A DNA stretch of 64,000 bases, taken from contig NZ_RCHI01000002.1 of NCBI RefSeq assembly GCF_003664585.1, forward strand, positions 186,001 to 250,000. The letters are read 5' to 3'. Of the stretch, positions 53,247 to 63,363 are shown piece after piece; within the stretch, counting starts at the first letter, position 1, and every line of letters starts with the position of its first letter. A program made the position numbers and the translations under genes. The DNA is from Paenirhodobacter hankyongi (GTDB lineage: Bacteria > Pseudomonadota > Alphaproteobacteria > Rhodobacterales > Rhodobacteraceae). The notes beneath the pieces are model-generated. The model made no database searches. It was not told the DNA's origin and was given only the letters and a program-made list of their open reading frames with translations.

Positions 53247-54809
53247 ATGCAGGGTGGATGGCTCGAGGCCGTGATCATCGTGACCACCTCGATCGGCGCG
53301 GCGATGCTGGCGCTGCTGCTGCTGTCGCATTTTGCGCCGCGCCAGACCCCTGCACGCCCGAGCGCCGCCGCGCATCCGGTTCTGGAACCCGCGGTGTTCC
53401 TGTTCGACGATCATCACCTTGTCGATGCCACCGGCCCCGCCCGCAGCCTGATCGCCGCGACCCGCGCCAGCGGCAGCGACTGGGACCGGCTCTGCGCCTT
53501 CCTCGCGCCGCGGTTCGAGGGCTTTGCCCGCGCCATGGGCGCACTGGCCGAACAGGGCCGGATCGAGCTGACCTCGGTGCCCGATCCGGAACGCCGCCCA
53601 CCGCTGCGGCTGCTGGCCGAACATCTTGGCGGCCTGGCCCGCATCACCCTGATCGACCCAGCGGCCGAGGGCAGCGGCGTGCTGGTCGACGGGCTGTCGC
53701 AGCGCGCCCTCGAGGACGAGCTCGCCCTGCTGCGCCAGGCCTTCGACTCACTGCCCGCCCCGGTCTGGCGCGAGGATGCGCAGGGCGGCATCTGCTGGGC
53801 CAACCGCGCCTATCTGCTGCTGTCCGAGGCCTTCGGCGACAGCGAGGAGTGCCTCGTCTGGCCGCTGCCGCGGCTGTTCCCGCATGAGGAGACACCGCAT
53901 CCGACGCCGCGCCGGCTGCGTCTGGCCCGGCAAAGTGGCCCGGTCTGGTTCGACTGCCACAGCTTCGCGCTGACCGACGGCACGCTGCATTACGCCCAGC
54001 CCGCCGATGCCGCCGTGCGCGCCGAGACCGCGCTGCGCGATTTCGTGCAGACCCTGACGAAGACCTTCGCCGGCCTGCCGATCGGCCTTGCGATCTTCGA
54101 CCGCGAGCGCCGGCTGCAGTTGTTCAACCCGGCGCTGATCGACCTGACCCAGCTCAGCCCCGATTTCCTCTCGGCGCGGCCGACGCTCTATGCCCTGCTC
54201 GACCGGCTGCGCGAGTCGCGGATGATGCCGGAACCGAAGGACTATCGCAGCTGGCGGCTGCAGATGACGGCGCTGGAAAAGGCCGCCGCCGCGGGCTTTC
54301 ACACCGAGACCTGGAGCCTGCCGGGCGGGCAGACCTATCGCGTCACCGGCCGCCCGCATCCCGATGGGGCCGTCGCCTTCCTGTTCGAGGACATCACCGC
54401 CGATATCTCGCTGTCCCGCCGCTTCCGCGCCGAACTCGAGCTTAGCCAGGAGGTGCTCGACCTGATGCCCGAGGCCGTCGCGGTCTTCCGCGCCTCGGGC
54501 GAGCTTGCGCTGTCGAACCGTGCCTATGACCGGCTGTGGCAGGTGGAGCCCGGCACCACGCTGGGCCGCGTCACCATCCTCGATGCAACCCGGCGCTGGC
54601 AAGAGGTTTGCGGCGCAAGCATGCTCTGGCCGCAGGCGCGCGCCTTCTGCCTGCGCTCGGCGGAACGCCTGACGATCGAGGACGAGGTGTCGCTGCCCGA
54701 CGGCACGCCACTGCACTGCCGCTTCGTGCCGATCCAGGGCGGCGCGATGTTGGCCGGCTTCAGCCCCGCCCGGGTCCCCGTCGGCGCCCTGCCGCAGTCG
54801 AGTATCTGA
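53247..54809 (+). CDS. membrane-anchored multi-PAS protein without kinase domain
   Basis: A 520-residue protein. Residues 7-29 form one transmembrane helix (AVIIVTTSIGAAMLALLLLS). Three PAS-like units follow: near 160-190 (FDSLPAPVWREDAQG), near 270-300 (GLPIGLAIFDRERRLQLFN), and near 400-440 (LDLMPEAVAVFRASGELALS). No histidine-kinase, cyclase or other output domain is present. It is 94 bases after regB and could relay a signal by protein contact. An inverted repeat ACACG-CTTAA-CGTGT lies at 53179-53193 upstream. Confidence 0.78.
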   Translation: MQGGWLEAVIIVTTSIGAAMLALLLLSHFAPRQTPARPSAAAHPVLEPAVFLFDDHHLVDATGPARSLIAATRASGSDWDRLCAFLAPRFEGFARAMGALAEQGRIELTSVPDPERRPPLRLLAEHLGGLARITLIDPAAEGSGVLVDGLSQRALEDELALLRQAFDSLPAPVWREDAQGGICWANRAYLLLSEAFGDSEECLVWPLPRLFPHEETPHPTPRRLRLARQSGPVWFDCHSFALTDGTLHYAQPADAAVRAETALRDFVQTLTKTFAGLPIGLAIFDRERRLQLFNPALIDLTQLSPDFLSARPTLYALLDRLRESRMMPEPKDYRSWRLQMTALEKAAAAGFHTETWSLPGGQTYRVTGRPHPDGAVAFLFEDITADISLSRRFRAELELSQEVLDLMPEAVAVFRASGELALSNRAYDRLWQVEPGTTLGRVTILDATRRWQEVCGASMLWPQARAFCLRSAERLTIEDEVSLPDGTPLHCRFVPIQGGAMLAGFSPARVPVGALPQSSI

Positions 54810-54849
54810 TACGGGTTGCGGCGCGGACCGGGCGCGGTAGAGTGCGCCC

Positions 54850-55347
54850 ATGCCGACCCAGACGCCCCCCCTCTTCACGCTTGACCTGCCCGATGCCGAG
54901 GCCACCGCCCGGCTGGGTGAAACCCTCGCCCCGCTGCTGCATGCGGGCGACGTTCTGCTGCTCGAGGGCCAGATCGGCGCCGGCAAGACGCATTTCGCCC
55001 GCGCCCTGATCTCGGCCCGGCTTGCGGCCCTTGGCCGGCACGAGGACATTCCCTCGCCGACCTTCACGCTGGTGCAAAGCTATGATGCTGCGCCCGAGAT
55101 CTGGCACGCCGACCTCTATCGGCTGACCCACCCCGACGAGGCGATCGAGCTCGGCCTGGAAGAGGCGTTCGAGAGCGCGATCTGCCTTGTCGAATGGCCC
55201 GACCGGCTGGGGGATCTGACCCCTGCGGGCGCCCTCACCCTGCGCTTTTCGCTGCGCGCGGGCGGCGCGGCGCGCGCAGTCGAGATCGCGGGCGATGCCG
55301 GCTGGCGCACCCGCCTGCAGCCGTTGGAAAGCTGGCCCGATGCCTGA
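54850..55347 (+). CDS. tsaE: tRNA t6A synthesis ATPase TsaE
   Basis: A 165-residue ATPase that, with TsaB and TsaD, makes N6-threonylcarbamoyladenosine at position 37 of ANN-decoding tRNAs. The Walker A is GQIGAGKTHFAR, then SPTFTLVQSY and HADLYRLTHPDEAIELGLEE, all diagnostic. Essential in most bacteria. It overlaps the following kinase gene by 8 bases, an arrangement typical for alphaproteobacteria. Confidence 0.95.
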   Translation: MPTQTPPLFTLDLPDAEATARLGETLAPLLHAGDVLLLEGQIGAGKTHFARALISARLAALGRHEDIPSPTFTLVQSYDAAPEIWHADLYRLTHPDEAIELGLEEAFESAICLVEWPDRLGDLTPAGALTLRFSLRAGGAARAVEIAGDAGWRTRLQPLESWPDA

Positions 55348-56320
55348 GACACTCAATGCCTTCCTCGCCGCCGCCGGCTGGGCCGACGCCACCCGACGCC
55401 CGCTGGCGGGCGATGCCTCAGCCCGCCGCTATGAACGCCTGGCGCGCCCCACGGGCGCCCGCGCGGTGCTGATGATTTCGCCCTCGGCCGACGAGATCAG
55501 CCGCTTTTCCCGCATCGGCCGCTGGCTGCGCGCGGCCGGCTTTTCCGCCCCCGAGATCTTCGCCGAAGACGCGGCGGCAGGGTTGATGCTGCTCGAGGAT
55601 CTGGGCGATGACCTGCTGTCGCGGCTGCTGCACGACGATCCGGCGCGCGAGGGCGAGATCTATGGCTTCGTCACCGAGTTCCTGCTCGACCTGCACCGCC
55701 TGCCCGCGCCGGAATTCGTCGCGCCCCTCGACGGGCCGGCGCTGGCCGAGCTGGTCGAGCTGACCGTCGAACACTATCCGACCCTGTCGCAGACTGCCGC
55801 CGAGGCGGTGCCGGGCCAGATCACGGCGCTTTACGCCGGGCTTGTCCCCGTGGCCCCGGTGCTGTGCCTGCGCGATTTCCATGCCGAGAATGCGCTCTGG
55901 CTGCCCGGGCGCAGGGGCACGGCGCGGCTTGGTCTGCTCGACTTCCAGGATGCCGTTGCCGCGCACCCGGCCTATGACCTCGTCTCGGCATTGCAGGACG
56001 TGCGCCGCGCCGTCTCGCCCGCAGTCGAGGCGCGCGAAAGGGCCCGCTATGCGGCGGCACGCGGGCTCGATCCGGTTGATTTCGACAGGGCCTGCGCCCT
56101 GCTCGGCGCACAGCGGGCACTGCGCATCCAGGGTGTCTTCGCCCGCCTCGCGAAGCTTTACGGCAAGCCGCATTACCTCGATCTGATGCCGCGCAACTGG
56201 GCGAACCTGATGCACAACCTCGCCCATCCGGCGCTCGCCGATCTGGCGGCGACGGTCACCGCGGCCTTCCCCGCCCCCGATGCCGCGCTCATCGCCCGGC
56301 TGAAGCAGGAGGCCGCATGA
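55340..56320 (+). CDS. amgK: MurNAc/GlcNAc anomeric kinase AmgK
   Basis: A 326-residue aminoglycoside-phosphotransferase-fold kinase. The catalytic loop is CLRDFHAENALWL and the metal aspartate lies in LLDFQDAVAAHPAYDL. With MurU, AmgK returns MurNAc from recycled peptidoglycan to UDP-MurNAc, bypassing fosfomycin-sensitive steps. Pairing with the downstream nucleotidyltransferase supports the call. I use ATG 55340, which overlaps tsaE by 8 bases. It overlaps murU by 4 bases. Confidence 0.9.
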   Translation: MPETLNAFLAAAGWADATRRPLAGDASARRYERLARPTGARAVLMISPSADEISRFSRIGRWLRAAGFSAPEIFAEDAAAGLMLLEDLGDDLLSRLLHDDPAREGEIYGFVTEFLLDLHRLPAPEFVAPLDGPALAELVELTVEHYPTLSQTAAEAVPGQITALYAGLVPVAPVLCLRDFHAENALWLPGRRGTARLGLLDFQDAVAAHPAYDLVSALQDVRRAVSPAVEARERARYAAARGLDPVDFDRACALLGAQRALRIQGVFARLAKLYGKPHYLDLMPRNWANLMHNLAHPALADLAATVTAAFPAPDAALIARLKQEAA

Positions 56321-57003
56321 GCCCCGACGCGCTGATGCTGTTTGCCGCGGGATTCGGCACCCGGATGGGAGAGCTGACCCGCAGCCGGCCGAAGCCGCTG
56401 GTCGAGGTGGCCGGACGGCCGCTTCTCGACCACGCGCTCGACATCGCGCGTGCGGCGGGCGTCGCCCGGATCGTCGCAAACACGCATTACCTTGGCGAAC
56501 AGGTCGCGGCACATCTTGCCGGCAGCGAGGTGCGGATCTCGGACGAGAGCGAGCGCATCCTCGAAACCGGCGGCGGGCTGCGCAAGGCGCTGCCGCTGCT
56601 TGGCCCCGGCCCCGTCTTCACCCTGAACACCGACGCGATCTGGACCGGGCCGAACCCGCTCGCCACACTGCGCGCCGGATGGGACCCCGCCCGGATGGGC
56701 GCGCTGCTTGCCCTCGTGCCGGTCGAACGCGCCACCGGCCACAGCGGCACGGGCGATTTCTCGCTGGCCCCCGATGGCCGCATCCGGCGCGGGCCGGGCT
56801 ATGTCTACACCGGCGCGCAAATCCTCGATCCGGCCGGAATAGAGACGATTTCGGACGAGATCTTCTCGCTTAACCGGCTCTGGGACCGGATGCTGGCCGA
56901 GGGCCGCGTCTTCGGCGTGGTGCATCCGGGCGGCTGGTGCGACGTCGGTCGGCCCGAAAGCATCCCGCTGGCCGAGGCGATGCTGGGCGCCCGCCATGGC
57001 TGA
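56317..57003 (+). CDS. murU: MurNAc-1-phosphate uridylyltransferase MurU
   Basis: A 228-residue nucleotidyltransferase with the signature AAGFGTRMGELTRSRPKPLVEV, a second nucleotide-binding stretch (TLNTDAIWTG) and a metal-site region (GGWCDVGRPESI). It converts MurNAc-1-phosphate, made by AmgK, to UDP-MurNAc. Its stop overlaps addB by 8 bases. Close relatives use other sugars, so the call relies on the AmgK pairing. Confidence 0.9.
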   Translation: MSPDALMLFAAGFGTRMGELTRSRPKPLVEVAGRPLLDHALDIARAAGVARIVANTHYLGEQVAAHLAGSEVRISDESERILETGGGLRKALPLLGPGPVFTLNTDAIWTGPNPLATLRAGWDPARMGALLALVPVERATGHSGTGDFSLAPDGRIRRGPGYVYTGAQILDPAGIETISDEIFSLNRLWDRMLAEGRVFGVVHPGGWCDVGRPESIPLAEAMLGARHG

Positions 57004-59926
57004 GGCGCCGCTCTTCGCCCTGCCGCCGGGCGTCGACTTCGCGCGCGAGCTTGTCACCGGCCTGATCGCCCGCATGCAGGCCGAACCGCCCGAGGCGATG
57101 GCGCGGCTGCGGCTGTACCTGAACTCGGGCCGGATGATGCGCCGCGTGCGCGAGGAATTCGACCGTGCCGGCGCCCGCTTCCTGCCCCGCCTCGCGCTGA
57201 TCTCCGACCTGCGGCGCGAGCCCGTTGCCGGCATCCCGGCCAATGTCTCGCCGCTGCGCCGGCGGCTGGAACTCGCTCAGCTGGTGGCGGGGCTGGTCTC
57301 GCGCCTGCCCGCTTTCGAGGCGGGCGCAGGTCTGTTCAGCCTGACCGACAGCCTTGCCACGCTGATGTCCGAGATGCAGGGCGAGGGCGTGCCGCCCGAG
57401 GCGCTCGAGGCGCTCGACATCCGCGACAGCCACGCCGAGCACTGGCAGTTCAGCCTCGAGTTCATCCGCATCGTCGCCCGCTTCTTCGAGGAAGACAGCG
57501 CCCCCGACATCGAGGCGCGCCAGCGCCGCATCGTCGAGGCGCTGGCCGCGCGCTGGCGCGACGCGCCCACGGACGAGCGGATCGTCGTTGCCGGTTCGAC
57601 CGGCTCGCACGGGGCGACGGCGCTGTTCATCGAGGCGGTGGCGGCGCTGCCGAACGGGCTGATCGTGCTGCCGGGCTTCGATTTCCAGATGCCCGAGCCA
57701 GCCTGGAACAGTCTCTGTTCCGGCAAGATGCCGATCGAGGATCATCCGCAATTCCGCTTCCGCGCGCTGCTCGACCGGCTTCACCGCAGCCCGGCCGAGG
57801 TGCAGCGCTGGACCGATGCCGAGCCCGACACCGGCCATCGCAATGCGCTTGTCTCGCTCGCGCTGCGGCCGGCGCCGGTCACCGACCAGTGGCTGAACGA
57901 GGGCGCGCAGCTCGGTGACCTGCGCCCGGCCTGCGAGGGGCTGTCGCTGATCGAGGCGCCCGATCCGCGGCACGAGGCGCTTGCGCTTGCACTGATCCTG
58001 CGCGAAGCGGCCGAGCGGGGCGAACCCGCCACGCTGATCACCCCGAACCGGATGCTGACCCGCCGCGTCGCCGCCACGCTCGACCGCTGGGGCATCCTGC
58101 CCGATGACAGCGCCGGCGCGCCGCTGCACCTGTCGGCCCCAGGCCGTCTGCTGCGCCATGTCGCGCGGTTGCGCGGCCGCACGCTGATGATCGAACCGCT
58201 TCTGGTGCTGCTCAAGCATCCGCTGACCGGCGCCGGCGCCACGATGCGCGGCCATCACCTGCGCTTCACCCGCGAGCTTGAACTCTGGCTGCGCCGCCAT
58301 GGCCCGGCCTTCCCCGATGCCGCGGCGCTGACCCGTTGGGCTGGGGGCGATGCGGCGAAACAGGCCTGGGCCGACTGGCTGGCCGCCCTTCTGCCGCGCT
58401 TCGAGGACGCCCCGGTTCAACCACTTTCGGCCTGCATCGAGACGCATCTGGCGCTGGTGGCCGCGCTGGCCGCCGGCCCGGACGGCTCGCCCGAAGCCAG
58501 CGGTTTCTGGCAGCTTGATGCCGGGCAGGAGTGCCTGCGGGTCTTCACCGAACTGGCGGCCGAGGCCGAGCATGGCGGCAGCTATGGCCCCGCCGATTAC
58601 GCCGATCTGGTCGACACGCTCTTGCGCGCGGGGCAGGTGCGCAACCCGCTCACCGTGCATCCTGGCATCACCTTCCTCGGCGCGCTCGAGGCCCGCGTGC
58701 AGGGCGCGGGGCTTGTGCTTCTGGGCGGGCTGAACGAGGGCAGCTGGCCCGAGGCGCCGGCCCCCGACCCGTGGCTCAGCCGCAAGATGCGGCTCGATGC
58801 CGGCCTGCCGCTGCCCGAACGCCAGATCGGCCTCTCGGCGCATGACTTCCAGCAGGCGATCGGCGCACGACAGGTGGTGCTGTCACGCTCGCGTCGCGAT
58901 GCCGATGCGGAAACCGTGCCCTCGCGCTGGCTGAACCGGCTGACGAACCTGCTGGGCGGGCTGACCGAGGGCCATGGCCCCGAGGCGCTGGCCGCGATGC
59001 GGGCGCGCGGCAGCGGCTGGCTGCAGCTCGCCGAGGCCGCCGAGGCGCCGCGGCTGAGCCTGCCCCCCGCCCCCCGCCCCGCGCCCCGCCCGCCCGCCGA
59101 GGTCCGCCCGCGCGAGCTGCCGGTGACCGCGATCAAGACGCTGATCCGCGACCCTTACGCGGTTTACGCCGGGCGCATCCTGCGCCTGCGCCCGCTCGAT
59201 CCGCTCCGGCCCGAACCCGACCCACGGCTGCGCGGTCAGGTGCTGCACCTGATCGTCGAACGCTTCCTGAAGACCCGGCCCGAGGTCGAAAGCCTCGACG
59301 CAGCCGAGGCGCGGCTGCTGGCGATCGCCGAAGAGGTGCTTGCGACCGAGATCCCCTGGCCAAGCGCACAAAGGCTCTGGCTCGCCCGGATCCGCCGCAT
59401 CGCCCGCCGCCTGGTCGAGGACGAGGCCCGCCGTCAGGCCGAGGGCACGCCCGTGGTGATCGAGACCCGCGGCACCCAGGCCCTGCCTGCGCTCGGCTTC
59501 ACCCTGACCGCGAAACCCGACCGCATCGACATCCGCACCGACGGGCGCGCGCATCTGTTCGACTACAAATCCGGCCTGCCGCCCTCGGACAAGGAAGTGC
59601 GCTATTACGACAAGCAATTGCTGCTGGAAGCCGCGATGATCGAGCGCGGCGCCTTCACCGCGCTTGGCCCGCGCGAGGTGGCGGCAATGACCTATATCCG
59701 GCTTGGCGGCGAGGGCGAGACCCGCGACCTGGCCATCCCGCGCGAGGAGGTCGCCGAGAGCTGGGAGAAATTCACCCGGCTGATCGCGCGCTATATCGAC
59801 CCGAAGACCGGCTATACCGCGCGCCGCGCGCTGCGCTCGACCCGCGACGTGAGCGATTACGACCAGCTCTCGCGCTTTGGCGAATGGCAGCTGAGCGACC
59901 GGGCCGAACCGGAGGATCTGGCATGA
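56996..59926 (+). CDS. addB: double-strand break repair protein AddB
   Basis: A 976-residue subunit of the AddAB helicase-nuclease, which resects DNA breaks to start recombination (the alphaproteobacterial counterpart of RecBCD). The C-terminal RecB-type nuclease is seen in VTAIKTLIRDPYAVYAGRIL and HLFDYKSGLPP, where the Asp-x-Lys site lies. The N-terminal helicase-like part is degenerate, as in known AddB proteins of this class. It overlaps murU by 8 bases and addA by 4 bases. Confidence 0.94.
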   Translation: MAEAPLFALPPGVDFARELVTGLIARMQAEPPEAMARLRLYLNSGRMMRRVREEFDRAGARFLPRLALISDLRREPVAGIPANVSPLRRRLELAQLVAGLVSRLPAFEAGAGLFSLTDSLATLMSEMQGEGVPPEALEALDIRDSHAEHWQFSLEFIRIVARFFEEDSAPDIEARQRRIVEALAARWRDAPTDERIVVAGSTGSHGATALFIEAVAALPNGLIVLPGFDFQMPEPAWNSLCSGKMPIEDHPQFRFRALLDRLHRSPAEVQRWTDAEPDTGHRNALVSLALRPAPVTDQWLNEGAQLGDLRPACEGLSLIEAPDPRHEALALALILREAAERGEPATLITPNRMLTRRVAATLDRWGILPDDSAGAPLHLSAPGRLLRHVARLRGRTLMIEPLLVLLKHPLTGAGATMRGHHLRFTRELELWLRRHGPAFPDAAALTRWAGGDAAKQAWADWLAALLPRFEDAPVQPLSACIETHLALVAALAAGPDGSPEASGFWQLDAGQECLRVFTELAAEAEHGGSYGPADYADLVDTLLRAGQVRNPLTVHPGITFLGALEARVQGAGLVLLGGLNEGSWPEAPAPDPWLSRKMRLDAGLPLPERQIGLSAHDFQQAIGARQVVLSRSRRDADAETVPSRWLNRLTNLLGGLTEGHGPEALAAMRARGSGWLQLAEAAEAPRLSLPPAPRPAPRPPAEVRPRELPVTAIKTLIRDPYAVYAGRILRLRPLDPLRPEPDPRLRGQVLHLIVERFLKTRPEVESLDAAEARLLAIAEEVLATEIPWPSAQRLWLARIRRIARRLVEDEARRQAEGTPVVIETRGTQALPALGFTLTAKPDRIDIRTDGRAHLFDYKSGLPPSDKEVRYYDKQLLLEAAMIERGAFTALGPREVAAMTYIRLGGEGETRDLAIPREEVAESWEKFTRLIARYIDPKTGYTARRALRSTRDVSDYDQLSRFGEWQLSDRAEPEDLA

Positions 59927-62900
59927 ACAGACCCGATCTGGCGACCGAGCGGCAGATCCGCGCCGCCGATCCCGCCGCCTCGACCTGGCTGTCGGCGAAT
60001 GCCGGCTCGGGCAAGACCAAGGTGCTGACCGACCGCGTGGCGCGGCTGCTTCTGGGCGGGACCGAGCCGCAGAAGGTGCTGTGCCTGACCTATACCAAGG
60101 CCGCGGCAAGCGAGATGCAGAACCGGCTGCTGAAGCGGCTCGGGGCCTGGGCGATGCTGGAAGACGGCGCGCTGCGGGGCGAGCTTGACCGGCTGGGCGA
60201 GGCGGGACCGATCACCGACGAGCGTCTGGCGCAGGCGCGGCGTCTCTTCGCGCAGGCGATCGAGACCCCGGGCGGGCTGAAGATCCAGACGATCCATTCC
60301 TTCTGCGGCGCGCTTCTGCGCCGCTTCCCGCTCGAGGCGGGGGTGCCGCACGGCTTCACCGAGCTTGACGACCGCAGCGCAGCCGAGCTGCGCGCCGATG
60401 TGCTGGAAGAGATCGCGGCGGGACCGGAGCGGGCGGTTCTGGATGACCTCCTCGCCTTCCACACCGGCGAGGATCTGGGCGAGATCATCGACGAGATTCG
60501 CAAGAACAGGGTCGCTTTCCAGCGCGAACCGGACCGCGCGGCGCTGCTCGAGGGGCTGGGCCTGCCCGCCGGTTTCGGCCCCGACGATCTGCCCGGGATC
60601 GCCTTCGACGGCAGCGAGGCGGCGCTGATCGAGGCGGTGCTGCCGGTCTTGCGCGGGCAAAGTGCGACGATGAAGAAGCTGGCCGAGGTGCTGGCCGCGA
60701 TCGACTGGCGCGACCCGGGCCCCGCGGCACTGCCCCCGCTGTTCGCACAGTTCCTCTACAGCAAGGACGGCCTGCGCATCGCCGAGGCGAAAAGCGCCAG
60801 CCTGCTGACCAAGGGCGCGGTCAAGGAGCTGGGCGAGGATCTGACCGACGCCTTCCGCGCCCTGATGGAGCGCGTGGCCGAGGCGCGCGGCGCCGAATTC
60901 GCGCTGGCCAATGTCGGCCGCAGCCTGGCGCTCCACCGCTTCGCCCGCGTCTTCCTGCCGCGCTATCGGGCGCGCAAGACGCTGGGCGGCTGGCTCGACT
61001 TCGACGACCTGATCGACCGCGCGGCACAGCTTCTGTCGCGTGGCTCGGTGGCACAATGGGTGCTGTTCCGTCTCGATGGCGGCATCGACCACATCCTCGT
61101 CGACGAGGCGCAGGACACCAGCCCCGGGCAATGGGCGGTGATCGAGCGGCTGGCCGACGAGTTCACCGCCGGCGAGGGCGCCCGGCAGGAAACCCGCACG
61201 ATCTTCGTGGTGGGCGACCGCAAGCAGTCGATCTATTCCTTCCAGGGCGCCGACCTGCACCGTTTCGAGGCGATGCAGAGCCACTTTTCGGCGAAATTCG
61301 CGGCGATCGAGCGGCCCTTGCAGGTGAGCGAGCTGCAGCACTCCTTCCGCTCCTCGCCGGCGATCCTGCGGCTGGTCGATCTGACCTTCGCGGGCGAGGC
61401 GGCAGGCGGGCTCGGTGGCGTGCCCGAGCATATCGCCTTCAAGACCGGCCTGCCCGGCCGCGTCGACCTCTGGCCCGCGATCGAGCAGTCGAAGGACGAG
61501 AGCGAGGACGACTGGGAGGCCCCGGTCGATCTGCCCGGTGCGGAAGATGCACAGGTCATTCTGGCCCACACCATCGCCGCCGAGATCGCCGCGATGATCG
61601 CGCGCGGCGTGCAGATCCCCGAGGGCGCGGGCGCGCGGCCGGTGCACGAGGGCGACTTCCTGGTGCTGGTGCAGCGCCGCGGCCCGCTCTTTGCCGAGAT
61701 CATCCGCGCCTGCAAGGCGGCGGGACTTGCCGTCGCCGGCGCCGACCGGCTCAAGCTGGGCGCCGAGCTTGCGGTGAAGGATATCGGCTCTGTTCTGGCC
61801 TTTCTGGCCACGCCCGAGGATGACCTGTCGCTCGCCGAGGCGCTGCGCTCGCCGATCTTCGGCTGGAGCGAGCGCGAACTTTACGCGCTCGCCCAGCCCC
61901 GCAAGGGCTATCTGTGGCAGGCGCTGCGGCGCGACGGCACCCGCCCCGAAACGCTCGAAATCCTGCAGGACCTGCTCGATCAGGCCGACTTCCTGCGCCC
62001 CTATGACGTGATCGAGCGGTTGCTGAACCGTCACGGCGCGCGCGAACGGCTGATCGCGCGGCTTGGCGTCGAGGCGGAGGATGGCATCGACGAGCTGATC
62101 TCGCAGGCGCTGGCCTATGAGAGCACGGAAATCCCCAGCCTCACCGGCTTTCTCGGCTGGCTTGGCGCCGAGGAGATCGAGGTCAAGCGGCAGCTCGAGA
62201 ACGAGGGCCGCACCGTCCGCGTGATGACCGTGCACGGCGCCAAGGGGCTCGAGGCGCCGATCGTGATCCTGCCCGACACCGCGAAACCGCGCCCGCCGAA
62301 CGGCTCCGATGTCTACACCACGACCGAGGGCACCGCCTATTGGAAGGGCCCGACGGCCGAGATGCCGCCGGTGCTGCGCGGCTTGCACGAGGCAGCGATT
62401 GCGCGGGCGCGCGAGGAGCGGATGCGGCTTCTGTATGTGGCGCTGACGCGGGCCGAGAAATGGCTGATCGTGGCGGCTGCAGGCGATGTCGGCGAGGACG
62501 AGGACAGCTGGTACACGCTGGTACAGGCGGGGCTCGAACGGGCCGGAACAGAGCCTGTTTTGGCGCAATCGGTGCAGGCGCAGGCGCTTGGGCCCGTCGC
62601 GCGCCTTGCGCATGGCGACTGGCCCGCCTCTGCCGCGCCTGCGGCCGCAGCACGCTCCGATGCCACCGCCCTGCCCGACTGGATCCGCAGCCGGGCGCCG
62701 CGGGGCGAGCGGCCGGCGGCGGCGCTCTCGCCCTCGGACCTTGGCGGGGCGAAGGCGCTGCCGGGCGAGACCGACTTCGCCACCGAGGAGGAAAGCAAGC
62801 GCCGCGGCCGACAGCTGCACCTGCTCCTTGAACACCTGCCCGAGCGGCCGCGCGAGGACTGGCCCGAGGTCGCGCGCGACCTGCTGGCCACCGGACCGGA

Positions 62901-63309
62901 CCGCACCGACGCGACCGAGGCCGAGGCACTTCTGACCCTCGTCACCCCGGTGCTCGACCGGCTGGACGAGATGGGCTTTCTCGGCCCCGACACGCTCGCC
63001 GAAGTGGAGATCACCGCGACCCTGCCCGAGCTGGAGAACCAGCGCATCCACGGCACCATCGACCGGCTGCGGGTGACGCCCGATCTGGTCAGCGTGCTCG
63101 ATTACAAGTCGAACGCGGTGCTGCCGGGCAGCGCCGAGGAGGTGCCGCCTGGCCTTGTCCGCCAGCTCGCCGCCTATCGCGCGGCGCTGCGGCAGATCTA
63201 TCCCGGGCGGCGCATCGAATGCCTGCTGGTCTGGACCCGCAGCGCCACGCTGACACGGCTTGACGACGCACAGATGGATGCGGCATTGCGCACAGCCCCC
63301 GCGTCTTGA
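59923..63309 (+). CDS. addA: double-strand break repair helicase AddA
   Basis: A 1128-residue superfamily-1 helicase with a C-terminal RecB nuclease domain. Walker A is SANAGSGKTKVLTDRVARLL near the start; the Walker B/II motif is HILVDEAQDTSPGQW; later motifs are VVGDRKQSIYSFQGADL and VMTVHGAKGLEAPIVIL. The nuclease site lies in VSVLDYKSNAVLP. It starts at ATG 59923 with GGAGG upstream, inside the addB stop (ATGA), so both subunits are coupled. Full length. Confidence 0.96.
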   Translation: MNRPDLATERQIRAADPAASTWLSANAGSGKTKVLTDRVARLLLGGTEPQKVLCLTYTKAAASEMQNRLLKRLGAWAMLEDGALRGELDRLGEAGPITDERLAQARRLFAQAIETPGGLKIQTIHSFCGALLRRFPLEAGVPHGFTELDDRSAAELRADVLEEIAAGPERAVLDDLLAFHTGEDLGEIIDEIRKNRVAFQREPDRAALLEGLGLPAGFGPDDLPGIAFDGSEAALIEAVLPVLRGQSATMKKLAEVLAAIDWRDPGPAALPPLFAQFLYSKDGLRIAEAKSASLLTKGAVKELGEDLTDAFRALMERVAEARGAEFALANVGRSLALHRFARVFLPRYRARKTLGGWLDFDDLIDRAAQLLSRGSVAQWVLFRLDGGIDHILVDEAQDTSPGQWAVIERLADEFTAGEGARQETRTIFVVGDRKQSIYSFQGADLHRFEAMQSHFSAKFAAIERPLQVSELQHSFRSSPAILRLVDLTFAGEAAGGLGGVPEHIAFKTGLPGRVDLWPAIEQSKDESEDDWEAPVDLPGAEDAQVILAHTIAAEIAAMIARGVQIPEGAGARPVHEGDFLVLVQRRGPLFAEIIRACKAAGLAVAGADRLKLGAELAVKDIGSVLAFLATPEDDLSLAEALRSPIFGWSERELYALAQPRKGYLWQALRRDGTRPETLEILQDLLDQADFLRPYDVIERLLNRHGARERLIARLGVEAEDGIDELISQALAYESTEIPSLTGFLGWLGAEEIEVKRQLENEGRTVRVMTVHGAKGLEAPIVILPDTAKPRPPNGSDVYTTTEGTAYWKGPTAEMPPVLRGLHEAAIARAREERMRLLYVALTRAEKWLIVAAAGDVGEDEDSWYTLVQAGLERAGTEPVLAQSVQAQALGPVARLAHGDWPASAAPAAAARSDATALPDWIRSRAPRGERPAAALSPSDLGGAKALPGETDFATEEESKRRGRQLHLLLEHLPERPREDWPEVARDLLATGPDRTDATEAEALLTLVTPVLDRLDEMGFLGPDTLAEVEITATLPELENQRIHGTIDRLRVTPDLVSVLDYKSNAVLPGSAEEVPPGLVRQLAAYRAALRQIYPGRRIECLLVWTRSATLTRLDDAQMDAALRTAPAS

Positions 63310-63363
63310 CGCTTCGGGGGGCGGGGCCTACCTTCCCCGCAACCAGACCCTCAGGAGAACCCC

